From positions 1-8,656 of the forward strand of contig JABAAA010000047.1 of NCBI GenBank assembly GCA_014239005.1: a stretch of 8,656 nucleotides of DNA, read 5' to 3'. Both the position numbers and the translations under genes were made by a program. Below the pieces are notes generated by a model, which saw only the letters and a program-made list of their open reading frames with translations, had not been told where the DNA came from and searched no databases. This DNA is from Alphaproteobacteria bacterium. Its GTDB lineage: Bacteria; Pseudomonadota; Alphaproteobacteria; JABAAW01. Positions 1 through 6,840 of the stretch are shown in pieces; the stretch's first letter is position 1, and every line of letters begins with the position of its first letter.

Positions 1-31
1 ATCCAAAAAAGCGCGTGTCTGCCTCCGCCAT

Positions 32-53
32 AGCGCACGGCTTGCCGTGCGCT
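32..53 (-). terminator. Perfect hairpin just downstream of the coiled-coil gene, possible terminator
   Basis: The arms AGCGCACGG and CCGTGCGCT are exact reverse complements (9 bp) around a 4-base loop. The hairpin starts 7 bases past the stop codon of the minus-strand gene at 61-435, the right place for a transcription terminator. The T-run expected directly after an intrinsic terminator is missing. A run of six T on the minus strand (positions 10 to 5) lies about 21 bases further on, so this may be a weak terminator or an mRNA 3'-end stabiliser. Confidence 0.4.
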
Positions 54-60
54 TGATCCT

Positions 61-435
61 CTAGCCGAGCCCTAGCAACAAAGTCGAAACCAACACCGAT
101 GTCGCAATCACAGAAAAGCCCACAACCATCATCTGTCGCAAAGTCCGCATCTGCTCCTGTAGAGCATGAAAATGCACATCCATCTTCTCCTCCAACAACC
201 CGATCCGAGTTTCCAATACCCTGATCTCCGCCTTCACCTCCCTGATCTCCGCCTTCACCTCCCTGATCTCCGCCTTCAAGTCCGCCTTCGTCGCAACCCC
301 CGACAGAGCCTGTTGCAAGCCATCCGCATTCGCGTTCGCTTGCTTCTCGTTGAAACTGCCCCCGCGCGTCAATGTTCGAACATACCCTCGCGTATCGAAC
401 ACAGGCACAGATTCACTCTCCTTTGTCGTCGTCAT
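61..435 (-). CDS. DUF1640-like coiled-coil protein with C-terminal membrane anchor
   Basis: This 124-residue protein resembles the bacterial DUF1640 (CCDC90-like) family. The N-terminal part, with F13-D14-T15 and a segment ending in V47-A-T-K-A-D-L53, matches the usual opening of that family (a FDT-type motif, then ATKADL leading into the coil). Residues 54-74 are three near-identical heptads (KAEIREV, KAEIREV, KAEIRVL). The coil continues to about residue 100, and a hydrophobic helix at about 102-123 ends the protein, suggesting a tail-anchored membrane protein. I chose ATG 435 because the minus strand has AGGAGAG 8 bases upstream, the best ribosome binding site in the window. The frame stays open upstream to 570 through low-complexity DNA, but that extension has no family support. 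Function in bacteria is unknown to me. The gene is transcribed divergently from the dehydrogenase gene. The family call is moderately sure; the coding call is stronger. Confidence 0.68.
   Translation of the reverse strand: MTTTKESESVPVFDTRGYVRTLTRGGSFNEKQANANADGLQQALSGVATKADLKAEIREVKAEIREVKAEIRVLETRIGLLEEKMDVHFHALQEQMRTLRQMMVVGFSVIATSVLVSTLLLGLG
221..283. repeat. 21-bp tandem repeat, 3 copies, coding for coiled-coil heptads
   Basis: Copies lie at 221-241, 242-262 and 263-283. The first two are identical over all 21 bases; the third differs only near its end (AAG for ACC). Each unit is exactly one heptad (seven codons) of the coiled-coil protein encoded on the minus strand, so gain or loss of a unit would keep the frame and the heptad register. 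Confidence 0.95.
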
Positions 436-446
436 CGTCTCTCTCC

Positions 447-475
447 TGAATCTTGCCTGAATCTTGCCTGAATCT
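447..475. repeat. 11-bp direct repeat, 2 full copies plus a partial one
   Basis: TGAATCTTGCC occurs at 447-457 and 458-468, followed by the first 7 bases again at 469-475. On the minus strand the block sits immediately upstream of the ribosome binding site of the coiled-coil gene, so it would lie in that gene's 5' untranslated leader. Confidence 0.9.
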
Positions 476-543
476 TCTCCCAAGAACCATCTTCCAACAG
501 CATAAAGCCCACAGAGCAAGAAACAAAAGAAAAAACACCTCTC

Positions 544-595
544 CATTCTCCTCGCGCATTCTCCTCGCACCTTCTCCTCGCGCCTCCTCCTCCCG
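544..595. repeat. Degenerate 13-bp tandem repeat, 4 copies
   Basis: Units at 544-556, 557-569, 570-582 and 583-595 follow the pattern CATTCTCCTCGCG with a few substitutions; the first two differ only in the last base. The block is almost all C and T on the plus strand and lies in the divergent intergenic region, about 30 bases upstream of the candidate -35 box of the dehydrogenase gene. Confidence 0.8.
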
Positions 596-623
596 CCTTG
601 CTCTCCCTTCGCCCTTTTCTCCC

Positions 624-652
624 TTGACTCTTCCCCCCTCTCCGCCTAGAAA
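624..652 (+). promoter_or_regulatory. Candidate sigma70 promoter for class III ADH gene
   Basis: A -35 box TTGACT (5 of 6 to consensus) at 624-629 and a -10 box TAGAAA (4 of 6) at 647-652 are separated by 17 bases, the optimal spacing. Transcription would begin near 658-660, giving a leader of about 25 bases before ATG 685. No operator palindrome is evident next to it, and no formaldehyde-responsive regulator gene (frmR type) is in the window. The call rests on sequence match alone. Confidence 0.5.
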
Positions 653-684
653 CACAACAGCAAAACGATAAAAGTAGCATCATC

Positions 685-1809
685 ATGACCGCCACCACCT
701 GCCGCGCCGCCGTTGCTCACGCTGCTCAAAAACCCCTCTCCATCGAGACGATCTCCGTCGCGCCCCCGCAAGCAGGCGAAGTGCTCGTCCAACTCAAAGC
801 GACAGGAATCTGCCACACCGACGCATACACCCTCTCCGGCACTGACCCCGAAGGACTCTTTCCCGCCGTCCTCGGACACGAAGGCGCAGGCGTCGTCCAA
901 GAAGTCGGCGAAGGCGTCACATCGCTCAAGAAAGACGACCATGTCATTCCCCTCTATGTCCCCGAATGCCGCGCTTGCGAATACTGCACTTCAGGCAAAA
1001 CTAACCTCTGCCAAGCCGTCCGCGCAACGCAAGGCAAAGGCCTCATGCCCGACGGAACCTCCCGCCTCTCGCTGGACGGAAAACAACTGCTTCACTATAT
1101 GGGAACCTCAACCTTCTCCGAATACGCCGTCGTCCCCGAAATCGCGCTTGCCAAAATCCGCAACGACGCACCCTTCGACAAGGTCTGCTACATCGGTTGC
1201 GGAGTGACCACAGGAATAGGCGCCGTCATCAACACAGCCCAAGTCGAGCCAGGAGCAAAGGTCGTCGTCTTCGGATTGGGAGGCATCGGACTGAATGTCG
1301 TCCAAGGCGCAAGGCTGGCAGGCGCCGTCATGATCGTCGGCATCGACACCAACCCCAAGAAGAAAACGCTGGGCGAACAATTCGGCATGACGCACTTCGT
1401 CAATCCGAAAGAGCTCGGCAAAAGCGACGACCTCGTAGGACACATCGTCTCCATCACGAACGGCGGCGCAGACTACTCCTTCGAGTGCATCGGCAACACC
1501 GCAACGATGCGACAAGCGCTGGAATGCTGCCACAAAGGATGGGGAGAAAGCGTCATCATCGGCGTTGCTCCCGCAGGCGCAGAGATCACCACAAAACCCT
1601 TCCAACTCGTCACAGGGCGCGTCTGGCGCGGAACCGCCTTCGGCGGCGCGAAAGGAAGAAGAGACGTCCCTAAAATCGTCGACTGGTACATGGACGGCAA
1701 AATCCAAATCGACCCCATGATCACCCACACCATGCCGCTGGAGAAGATCAACAACGCCTTCGATCTCATGGAACGCGGAGAATCGATCCGCTCGGTCGTG
1801 CGGTTCTAA
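685..1809 (+). CDS. adhC: S-(hydroxymethyl)glutathione dehydrogenase / class III alcohol dehydrogenase
   Basis: This cytoplasmic zinc enzyme (374 aa, normal for the family at about 370) oxidises S-hydroxymethylglutathione, formed spontaneously from formaldehyde and glutathione, to S-formylglutathione with NAD+. Many family members also act as S-nitrosoglutathione reductase. Catalytic zinc ligands are C43, H65 (within GHEGAGVV) and C172; structural zinc ligands are C95, C98, C101 and C109. The Rossmann motif GLGGIG is at 197-202, with D221 at the NAD-selective position. Class III marks, including D54, E56 and the glutathione-binding arginine R113 in AVRATQGKG, separate it from ordinary alcohol dehydrogenases. 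Homologues begin close to RAAVA, so ATG 685 gives only a few extra residues. There is no clear Shine-Dalgarno sequence in front of it. The S-formylglutathione hydrolase gene, the next pathway step, follows 25 bases downstream. The name frmA is equally used. Confidence 0.96.
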   Translation: MTATTCRAAVAHAAQKPLSIETISVAPPQAGEVLVQLKATGICHTDAYTLSGTDPEGLFPAVLGHEGAGVVQEVGEGVTSLKKDDHVIPLYVPECRACEYCTSGKTNLCQAVRATQGKGLMPDGTSRLSLDGKQLLHYMGTSTFSEYAVVPEIALAKIRNDAPFDKVCYIGCGVTTGIGAVINTAQVEPGAKVVVFGLGGIGLNVVQGARLAGAVMIVGIDTNPKKKTLGEQFGMTHFVNPKELGKSDDLVGHIVSITNGGADYSFECIGNTATMRQALECCHKGWGESVIIGVAPAGAEITTKPFQLVTGRVWRGTAFGGAKGRRDVPKIVDWYMDGKIQIDPMITHTMPLEKINNAFDLMERGESIRSVVRF

Positions 1810-1834
1810 CCTTGACAGCTCCTCGTTTCTTCTG

Positions 1835-2671
1835 ATGCGCGTAGAACACGAAAGCCTCTGCTTTGCAGGTAGGCAACTCGTGCTTTCGCACGAAAGCGAG
1901 ACGCTGGGCTGTTCGATGAGGCTCGGGCTCTTTCTGCCGCCGCAAGCGGAAAAGCAAGCCGTGCCTGTTCTGCTCTACCTTTCGGGGCTGACTTGCACAT
2001 GGGAGAATGTCTCGACCAAGGGCTTCGCTCAACGGGCTTGCGCCGAGCAAGGACTAGCCTTCCTCGCTCCCGACACAAGCCCGCGTGGAGACGATATCCC
2101 CGACGACGACGCCTACGACTTGGGACAAGGCGCAGGATTCTACTTGGACGCAACTCAAGAACCATGGCAACGCAACTTTCGCATGCAATCCTACATCGAA
2201 CAGGAGCTCTTGCAAAAACTTGCCGAAAACTCATCGCTTCCGCTCGACACGACGAGACTCGGCATCACAGGACACTCGATGGGCGGACACGGCGCACTCA
2301 CGCACGCCTTTCGCCATCCGCAGCGCTATCGCTCGCTCTCCGCCTTCGCTCCCATTGTCGCTCCCTCGCAGTGCGCCTGGGGACAAAAAGCCTTCAAAGC
2401 CTACTTGGGCGAAGACAAGAACGCATGGTTGCCCTACGATGCGTGCGAACTCGCCAAGACAACAGCATGGGATAAACCCCTCCTCGTCGATCAAGGCACG
2501 GCAGACGACTTTCTCGAAGAACAGCTGAAGCCACGCATCTTGGAACAAGCATGCCGAGACAAAGGAATCGCGCTAACCTTGCGCTTGCAACAAGGCTACG
2601 ACCACAGCTACAACTTCATCGCCACCTTCATGGCAGAACATGTCACCTTCCACGCACAACAGCTCGCCTAA
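1835..2671 (+). CDS. fghA: S-formylglutathione hydrolase
   Basis: This esterase-D family serine hydrolase (278 aa, typical length) cleaves S-formylglutathione to formate and glutathione, completing glutathione-dependent formaldehyde detoxification in the cytoplasm. It has the alpha/beta-hydrolase fold, with nucleophile S148 in GHSMGGHG, likely catalytic D224 in DQGTADDFL and H257 in GYDHSYNF. The family segments LSGLTCTWEN (49-58) and APDTSPRG (78-85) are intact. ATG 1835 is supported because homologues start about as far ahead of the CF-G and LGC-MR motifs. The spacer from the dehydrogenase gene is 25 bases with no evident ribosome binding site, so translation may depend on coupling or on a weak site. 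Adjacent dehydrogenase and hydrolase genes are the standard arrangement for this pathway. The symbol frmB (E. coli) is equivalent. Confidence 0.95.
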   Translation: MRVEHESLCFAGRQLVLSHESETLGCSMRLGLFLPPQAEKQAVPVLLYLSGLTCTWENVSTKGFAQRACAEQGLAFLAPDTSPRGDDIPDDDAYDLGQGAGFYLDATQEPWQRNFRMQSYIEQELLQKLAENSSLPLDTTRLGITGHSMGGHGALTHAFRHPQRYRSLSAFAPIVAPSQCAWGQKAFKAYLGEDKNAWLPYDACELAKTTAWDKPLLVDQGTADDFLEEQLKPRILEQACRDKGIALTLRLQQGYDHSYNFIATFMAEHVTFHAQQLA

Positions 2672-2691
2672 AAAGCTCGCAAAAAGCTCGC
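2670..2691. repeat. 11-bp tandem duplication at end of fghA
   Basis: AAAAAGCTCGC occurs twice back to back (2670-2680, 2681-2691), starting at the last base of the fghA stop codon. A further diverged partial copy (AGCTCGCC) precedes it inside the last fghA codons. It fills half of the 44-base gap before yejA. No hairpin with a T-run and no promoter could be made out in this gap. Confidence 0.9.
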
Positions 2692-2715
2692 ATAGAAATT
2701 TAACATAGAACAGCC

Positions 2716-4611
2716 ATGCCTTACCCAAACACAAACACAAACACAAACACAAACACTTTGTGTTCCAAGAGACCGAGAGCCCCTGTCGATGTCGTCGTTG
2801 CCGTCCTCGTTGCCGTCGTCGTTATGTTGGCGCTCGTCTTGCTGCCTTCGTCGTCGCAGGCGTTGGTGTTCGGCAAGCGAGTGCACGGGCTTGCGCTCTA
2901 CGGCGAGGTTGCGCTCAAGCGCGGGTATCGGCATTTTCCCTACGCGAACCCTCGTGCGCCGAAAGGAGGAGAGGTGGTGATAGGAACGGAGGGCGGTTTC
3001 GATTCGTTCAATCCCTACAGCCTGAAAGGGCGCACACCGTCAGGGTTGGGGTTGTTGTTCGAAAGTCTCACCGTTGCCGGCGGCGACGAACCCTTCTCGC
3101 GCTACGGCATGCTCGCCTCCTCGATGCAGATCTCCAAGGACAAGAACAGCGTCACCTATTTTCTCAACCCCAAGGCGCGCTGGCACGACGGCAAGCCCGT
3201 CGTGCCTGAAGATGTTCTGTTCAGCTTTCAGGCAGCGCTCGCGGAAAGCTCCAGCCCCCTCTACCGCCAGTACTACGCGGGGATCGAAAAGATCGAGAAG
3301 AGCGGCGAGCGAGCGGTCACCTTTCGTTTTGCCCAAAGTATTGCGAATGGCAGCCGCGAATTACCCTTGATCGTTGGCGAGCTTCCGATCGTAGCCGCGC
3401 ACGACTGGCAGAACCGCGACATCGCTGCGACCACGTTGGATCCTCCGCTAGGCAGCGGTCCGTACAAGATCGGCGATTTCGAGGCAGGGCGCACCTTGCG
3501 CCTTGAACGCGTCGAGGATTACTGGGGAGCAAACGAGGGCTTTGCACGAGGACGCTACAACTTCGATACGATCCGCTACGACGACTATCGCGATTCCAAT
3601 GTGATCGTCGAGGCGGTGAAGGCGGGCAAGATCGATTTCCGTCTCGAACGTTCTTCCAAAGCTTGGGCGGTCTCGTACGAGGGCGATGCCTTGAAGCAAG
3701 GACGCCTGATCAAAAAGCTCGTTCCGCTCGACCTGCCGCAAGGCATGCAAGGCTACGCCTTCAACCTGCGCCACGACCTGTTCGCCGACCCCGTGTTGCG
3801 CGAGGCGATCGCCTACGCCTTCGACTTCACCTGGTCGAACAAGACGCTGTTCTACGGTCAGTACAAGCGCACGCGCAGCTATTTCGACAACTCGTCGCTG
3901 GCGGCTGCAGGTGTTCCGAAAGGCAAGGAGCTCGCGTTGCTAACCCCCTATCGCCAAAAGCTGCCCGCACGCCTATTCTCGCAAGCCTACCATCCGCCGA
4001 AAAGCGACGGCACGCCGCGGGGTTTGCGCAAGAACTTGGAGCGCGCCTCGCATCTGCTTTCCAAGGCGGGCTACAGGGTTGAGGGCGGCGTGCGTCTGAC
4101 GCCGCAAGGAAAACCCGTTGTCTTCGAGCTGCTGTTGTTCGATCCTTTGCAAGAACGGATCGCCCTGCCGTTTGCCAAGAACCTGAAACGCCTCGGCATC
4201 ACGATGCGCGTGCGCACGGTGGACTCGGCGCAGTATGTGGCGCGGCTGGAGAAGTTCGACTACGACATGCTGGTGACCGCATGGGGACAGAGCTCGTCGC
4301 CGGGCAACGAGCAGCGTGCCATGTGGACCTCGCAGGCGGCGGGGGTGCGCGGCAGTCGCAACTACACGGGCGTGCGCCATGTTGCGATCGACGCGTTGGT
4401 CGAGCGCGTGATCACCGCCGCCGACAGGGCGGAACTGGAAATCGGGGTGCGTGCGCTCGATCGTGTTTTGCAATGGCAGTTCCTCGTCGTGCCGCACTTC
4501 CACATTGCGAGCGCGCGGATCGTCTATTGGGATCGTTTCGGCATGCCGAAACGATTTCCGCGTAAAGCTGCTCCCAGTATTCTGACCTGGTGGTCGCAGA
4601 AACCGCGCTAG
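2716..4611 (+). CDS. yejA: YejA-like periplasmic peptide-binding protein (SBP family 5)
   Basis: This is the solute-binding subunit of a YejABEF importer. In E. coli the system imports the peptide-nucleotide antibiotic microcin C, and in several pathogens it affects antimicrobial-peptide resistance; the natural substrates are thought to be oligopeptides. The protein has 631 aa, slightly longer than E. coli YejA. A signal peptide is clear: basic K18-R19-P-R21, hydrophobic core 26-43, and a probable signal peptidase I site after S47-Q-A49. Mature-domain landmarks are HGLALYGE (57-64), [12 protein letters not shown] (74-85), [13 protein letters not shown] (93-105), the family-5 signature around 155-171 ([15 protein letters not shown]) and SGPYKI near 242-247. 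The oddity is N-terminal: five Asn-Thr dipeptides (residues 5-14) precede the basic region. ATG 2716 has no Shine-Dalgarno sequence; TTG 2758 would give a more ordinary signal peptide, so the start is uncertain. yejB follows after 31 bases. Confidence 0.92.
   Translation: MPYPNTNTNTNTNTLCSKRPRAPVDVVVAVLVAVVVMLALVLLPSSSQALVFGKRVHGLALYGEVALKRGYRHFPYANPRAPKGGEVVIGTEGGFDSFNPYSLKGRTPSGLGLLFESLTVAGGDEPFSRYGMLASSMQISKDKNSVTYFLNPKARWHDGKPVVPEDVLFSFQAALAESSSPLYRQYYAGIEKIEKSGERAVTFRFAQSIANGSRELPLIVGELPIVAAHDWQNRDIAATTLDPPLGSGPYKIGDFEAGRTLRLERVEDYWGANEGFARGRYNFDTIRYDDYRDSNVIVEAVKAGKIDFRLERSSKAWAVSYEGDALKQGRLIKKLVPLDLPQGMQGYAFNLRHDLFADPVLREAIAYAFDFTWSNKTLFYGQYKRTRSYFDNSSLAAAGVPKGKELALLTPYRQKLPARLFSQAYHPPKSDGTPRGLRKNLERASHLLSKAGYRVEGGVRLTPQGKPVVFELLLFDPLQERIALPFAKNLKRLGITMRVRTVDSAQYVARLEKFDYDMLVTAWGQSSSPGNEQRAMWTSQAAGVRGSRNYTGVRHVAIDALVERVITAADRAELEIGVRALDRVLQWQFLVVPHFHIASARIVYWDRFGMPKRFPRKAAPSILTWWSQKPR
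2726..2755. repeat. Hexanucleotide microsatellite CAAACA x5
   Basis: Five perfect, uninterrupted copies of CAAACA lie just inside the predicted 5' end of yejA, encoding alternating Asn and Thr. Because the unit is six bases, slippage would change the number of Asn-Thr pairs without shifting the frame. If the true start is TTG 2758, the tract would instead lie in the translation-initiation leader. Confidence 0.95.
2794..2823. repeat. 12-bp tandem repeat in signal-peptide core of yejA
   Basis: GTCGTTGCCGTC (2794-2805) is followed by CTCGTTGCCGTC (2806-2817), differing in one base, and then by the half unit GTCGTT (2818-2823). The translation [10 protein letters not shown] forms the hydrophobic core of the YejA signal peptide. 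Confidence 0.85.
4532..4555. repeat. 24-bp perfect palindrome within the 3' end of yejA
   Basis: The half-arm ATCGTTTCGGCA is followed directly by its exact reverse complement, so all 12 base pairs match with no spacer. It encodes part of the conserved C-terminal segment DRFGMPKRF of YejA and ends 56 bases before the yejA stop. In RNA it would form a stem of about 10 bp with a CAUG loop. No T-run follows, so it is not an intrinsic terminator. Confidence 0.95.
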
Positions 4612-4642
4612 AAAAGCCGCGCGACAAGCCGCAGCGAAGAAG

Positions 4643-5740
4643 ATGCGCATCTACCTGTTGAGACGCCTGTTGTTGGTCTTCCCGACTCTGTTGGGGGTGT
4701 TGTTGATCAACTTTGCAATCGTGCAATTTGCACCCGGAGGACCTGTCGAGCGCTTGCTCGCGCGCTGGCACGGCGCTGAGATCGATTCGGCAGCGCGCTT
4801 GTCGGGGGCGAGCGCGGGGGAGGTGCGCTCCTCGACGACAGGCACGGGAAGCGATTCCGCCTATCGCGGTGCACGCGGGCTGGATGAAGAGTTCGTGCGT
4901 TCGCTGGAAAAGCAGTTCGGTCTCGATAAACCCGCGCATGTGCGCTTTGCCTTGATGTTGAAAAACTACCTGACCTTCGATTTCGGCTCGAGCTTCTACC
5001 GCGATCAGAGCGTTCTTTCGCTGATCGCCGACAAGCTTCCCGTATCGATCTCGTTGGGTTTGTGGACAACCTTGCTGGTCTATGGAGTTTCGATTCCGCT
5101 CGGTATCCGCAAGGCGGTGCGCGCCGGTTCTTCCTTCGACGCGTGGAGCAGTTTCCTGCTTGTGATCGGCAACGCGATTCCCGCCTTCCTGTTTGCCATC
5201 CTGCTGATCGTGCTTTTTGCGGGCGGTTCGTTTTGGTCTCTGTTTCCGTTGCGAGGGCTGGTTTCAGAAAACTTCGCCGACTTGTCGTGGGGAGGCAAGG
5301 TTCTCGATTACTTTTGGCATCTCGCCCTGCCGCTGATCTCGATGACGATCGGAGGCTTTGCCAGCCTCGCGCTGCTGACGAAGAACGCCTTTCTCGACAA
5401 CATCACCGCGCTGTATGTCACGAGTGCACGCGCAAAGGGCGTGGCAGAGCGTAGAATTCTCTACGGGCATGTGTTCCGCAACGCCATGCTGATCGTGATC
5501 GCGGGCTTTCCCGCGGCGTTCGTAGGAATATTCTTTACGGCGACCGCCTTCATCGAGATCGTCTTTTCGCTCGACGGCTTGGGACTGCTCACCTACCAAG
5601 CGGTGATCGAGCGCGACTACCCCGTTTTTTTTGCGACGCTCTACATGTTTTCGCTCTTGGGTCTGCTGTTGGGGATCGTCACCGACTTAACCTATCGGTG
5701 GGTCGATCCGCGCATCGATTTCGAGGCTCGCGCCTTGTGA
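4643..5740 (+). CDS. yejB: YejB-like ABC transporter permease
   Basis: This is one of the two inner-membrane permease subunits of the YejABEF peptide importer (365 aa, nearly identical in length to E. coli YejB). The N-terminal [18 protein letters not shown] (residues 7-24) forms the first membrane helix and leads into the QFAPGGP motif (28-34). A periplasmic loop follows with the YejB-type segment [12 protein letters not shown], then the binding-protein-dependent permease domain from [10 protein letters not shown] onward. The EAA coupling loop, where the permease docks on the ATPase, is at about 260-281 ([19 protein letters not shown]). The C-terminus [12 protein letters not shown] matches the family ending. 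ATG 4643 is the natural start, 31 bases after yejA, with only a weak purine stretch (GCGAAGAAG) directly ahead. The last four bases overlap the probable GTG start of yejE, implying translational coupling. Confidence 0.95.
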   Translation: MRIYLLRRLLLVFPTLLGVLLINFAIVQFAPGGPVERLLARWHGAEIDSAARLSGASAGEVRSSTTGTGSDSAYRGARGLDEEFVRSLEKQFGLDKPAHVRFALMLKNYLTFDFGSSFYRDQSVLSLIADKLPVSISLGLWTTLLVYGVSIPLGIRKAVRAGSSFDAWSSFLLVIGNAIPAFLFAILLIVLFAGGSFWSLFPLRGLVSENFADLSWGGKVLDYFWHLALPLISMTIGGFASLALLTKNAFLDNITALYVTSARAKGVAERRILYGHVFRNAMLIVIAGFPAAFVGIFFTATAFIEIVFSLDGLGLLTYQAVIERDYPVFFATLYMFSLLGLLLGIVTDLTYRWVDPRIDFEARAL

Positions 5741-6840
5741 ACCGCGTCTCCTGGAGGTTGCGCCTTGCAAGCGCAAGGCTTGTTGCGCACCCCGTGCACT
5801 CGTGGCAGCGCAAAGTGCGCGCGTGGCTTGCAGTTCCCCATCGCCGTCAAGCCCTTGCACGCTTTCGCCAGAACGCGCGCGGCATGTGGTCGTTGCGGAT
5901 CTTTCTGCTGCTGACGCTGGTAAGCCTTTTCGCCGAGCTGCTGGCGAACGACCGTCCGCTCGTCGTCGTCTACAAGGGTGCGCTCTATTGCCCTCTGTTG
6001 AAGGACTACCCTGAAACCACCTTCGGCGGCACTTTTGCCACCGCGACCGACTACCACGACGCTCTCGTCGTCGAGTCGATCGCCCGCGAGGGCTTTGCGA
6101 TCTGGCCTTTGGTGCGCTATCACTACGACAGTCATAGTTTGGACTTGTCGGGACCTGTGCCGTCGAAACCTTCGGCGCGACACTGGCTTGGCACCGACGA
6201 TCAGGCGCGCGATGTGCTGGCGCGTCTTCTCTACGGGTTGCGCCTGTCGCTGTTCTTCGGCTTAACTTTGGCCGTGTGCGCATCGCTGATCGGGGTGGTG
6301 GCAGGCTTGATGCAGGGCTACTTCGCAGGCAGACTCGACTTGTGGGGACAGAGGTTCATCGAGCTGTGGAGCGCCATGCCGCAACTCTACGTCTTGATCA
6401 TCTTGGCTAGTGTGATCACGCCGTCGATCACGTGGCTGCTGTTTCTCATGGTGCTGTTCAGTTGGACAGGGCTTGTCGGCTTGGTGCGTGCCGAAGTGCT
6501 GCGCGTGCGCAACTTCGACTATGTGCGCGCCGCGCGTGCGTTAGGTGCCTCCCACGCGCACATTATGCTGCACCACGTCTTGCCGAACGCGCTGGTGGCG
6601 ACCTTCACCTTTGCGCCCTTCATCGCCGCGGGCGCCCTGGTGACGCTGACGGGACTGGATTTTTTGGGCTTGGGGCTGCCGCCCGGCTCGGCATCGATCG
6701 GCGAGCTGTTGGCGCAAGGGAAGAACAACTTGCAAGCGCCGTGGCTGGGACTGACAGGATTTTTTGTGATCGCCTCCCTGTTGAGCCTGATGGTTTTTAT
6801 CGGCGAGGCTTTGCGTGATGCCTTCGACCCGCGTCGTTAA
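5737..6840 (+). CDS. yejE: YejE-like ABC transporter permease
   Basis: This is the second inner-membrane permease of the YejABEF importer. I chose GTG 5737, which overlaps the yejB stop in a GTGA arrangement, giving 367 aa; an in-frame ATG at 5698 would overlap yejB by 43 bases and adds nothing conserved. Family landmarks are ARFRQN and [22 protein letters not shown] (first helix), [31 protein letters not shown], the EAA loop at about 262-286 ([23 protein letters not shown]), [28 protein letters not shown] and the terminal [12 protein letters not shown]. From this start about 40 residues precede the ARFR motif, some 28 more than in E. coli YejE. That extra stretch is arginine-rich. A later GTG (5794 or 5815) could be the true start, though a GGAGG at 5753-5757 is not well spaced for either. 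The 3' end overlaps yejF. Confidence 0.94.
   Translation: MNRVSWRLRLASARLVAHPVHSWQRKVRAWLAVPHRRQALARFRQNARGMWSLRIFLLLTLVSLFAELLANDRPLVVVYKGALYCPLLKDYPETTFGGTFATATDYHDALVVESIAREGFAIWPLVRYHYDSHSLDLSGPVPSKPSARHWLGTDDQARDVLARLLYGLRLSLFFGLTLAVCASLIGVVAGLMQGYFAGRLDLWGQRFIELWSAMPQLYVLIILASVITPSITWLLFLMVLFSWTGLVGLVRAEVLRVRNFDYVRAARALGASHAHIMLHHVLPNALVATFTFAPFIAAGALVTLTGLDFLGLGLPPGSASIGELLAQGKNNLQAPWLGLTGFFVIASLLSLMVFIGEALRDAFDPRR

Larger units (their letters stand above)
436..684. other. Divergent intergenic region between coiled-coil gene and class III ADH gene
   Basis: These 249 bases separate two divergently read starts. They hold two tandem-repeat blocks (447-475 and 544-595), a strongly pyrimidine-rich plus strand over about 543-645, and a sigma70-like promoter at 624-652. 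The stretch 515-537 is A-rich. Open frames here on both strands are low-complexity and overlap one another; I see no credible small gene. Confidence 0.75.

Noticed and set aside
499..526. Possible minus-strand promoter (TTGTTT, 16 bases, TATGCT) for the coiled-coil gene
   Set aside because: The -35 match is only 3 of 6, too weak to list as a feature.
436..570. N-terminal extension of the coiled-coil gene up to an ATG at 570, with a hydrophobic FFFCFLLCGLYAVG segment
   Set aside because: It reads through repeat and low-complexity DNA, has no family support, and ATG 435 has a strong ribosome binding site and the expected start of the family.
1108..1728. Long minus-strand frames opposite adhC, fghA, yejA, yejB, yejE and yejF
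   Set aside because: They have no recognisable domains and lie opposite well-identified genes; they are expected in GC-rich DNA.
1812..1817. Perfect TTGACA box between adhC and fghA
   Set aside because: At 16-18 bases downstream there is only the fghA start codon region and no -10-like hexamer, so a promoter is not supported.
4770..4890. Apparent insertion in the periplasmic loop of YejB
   Set aside because: As I recall the family, E. coli YejB has a comparable loop with a matching SDS-YRG-RGLD segment, so it is a normal family feature.
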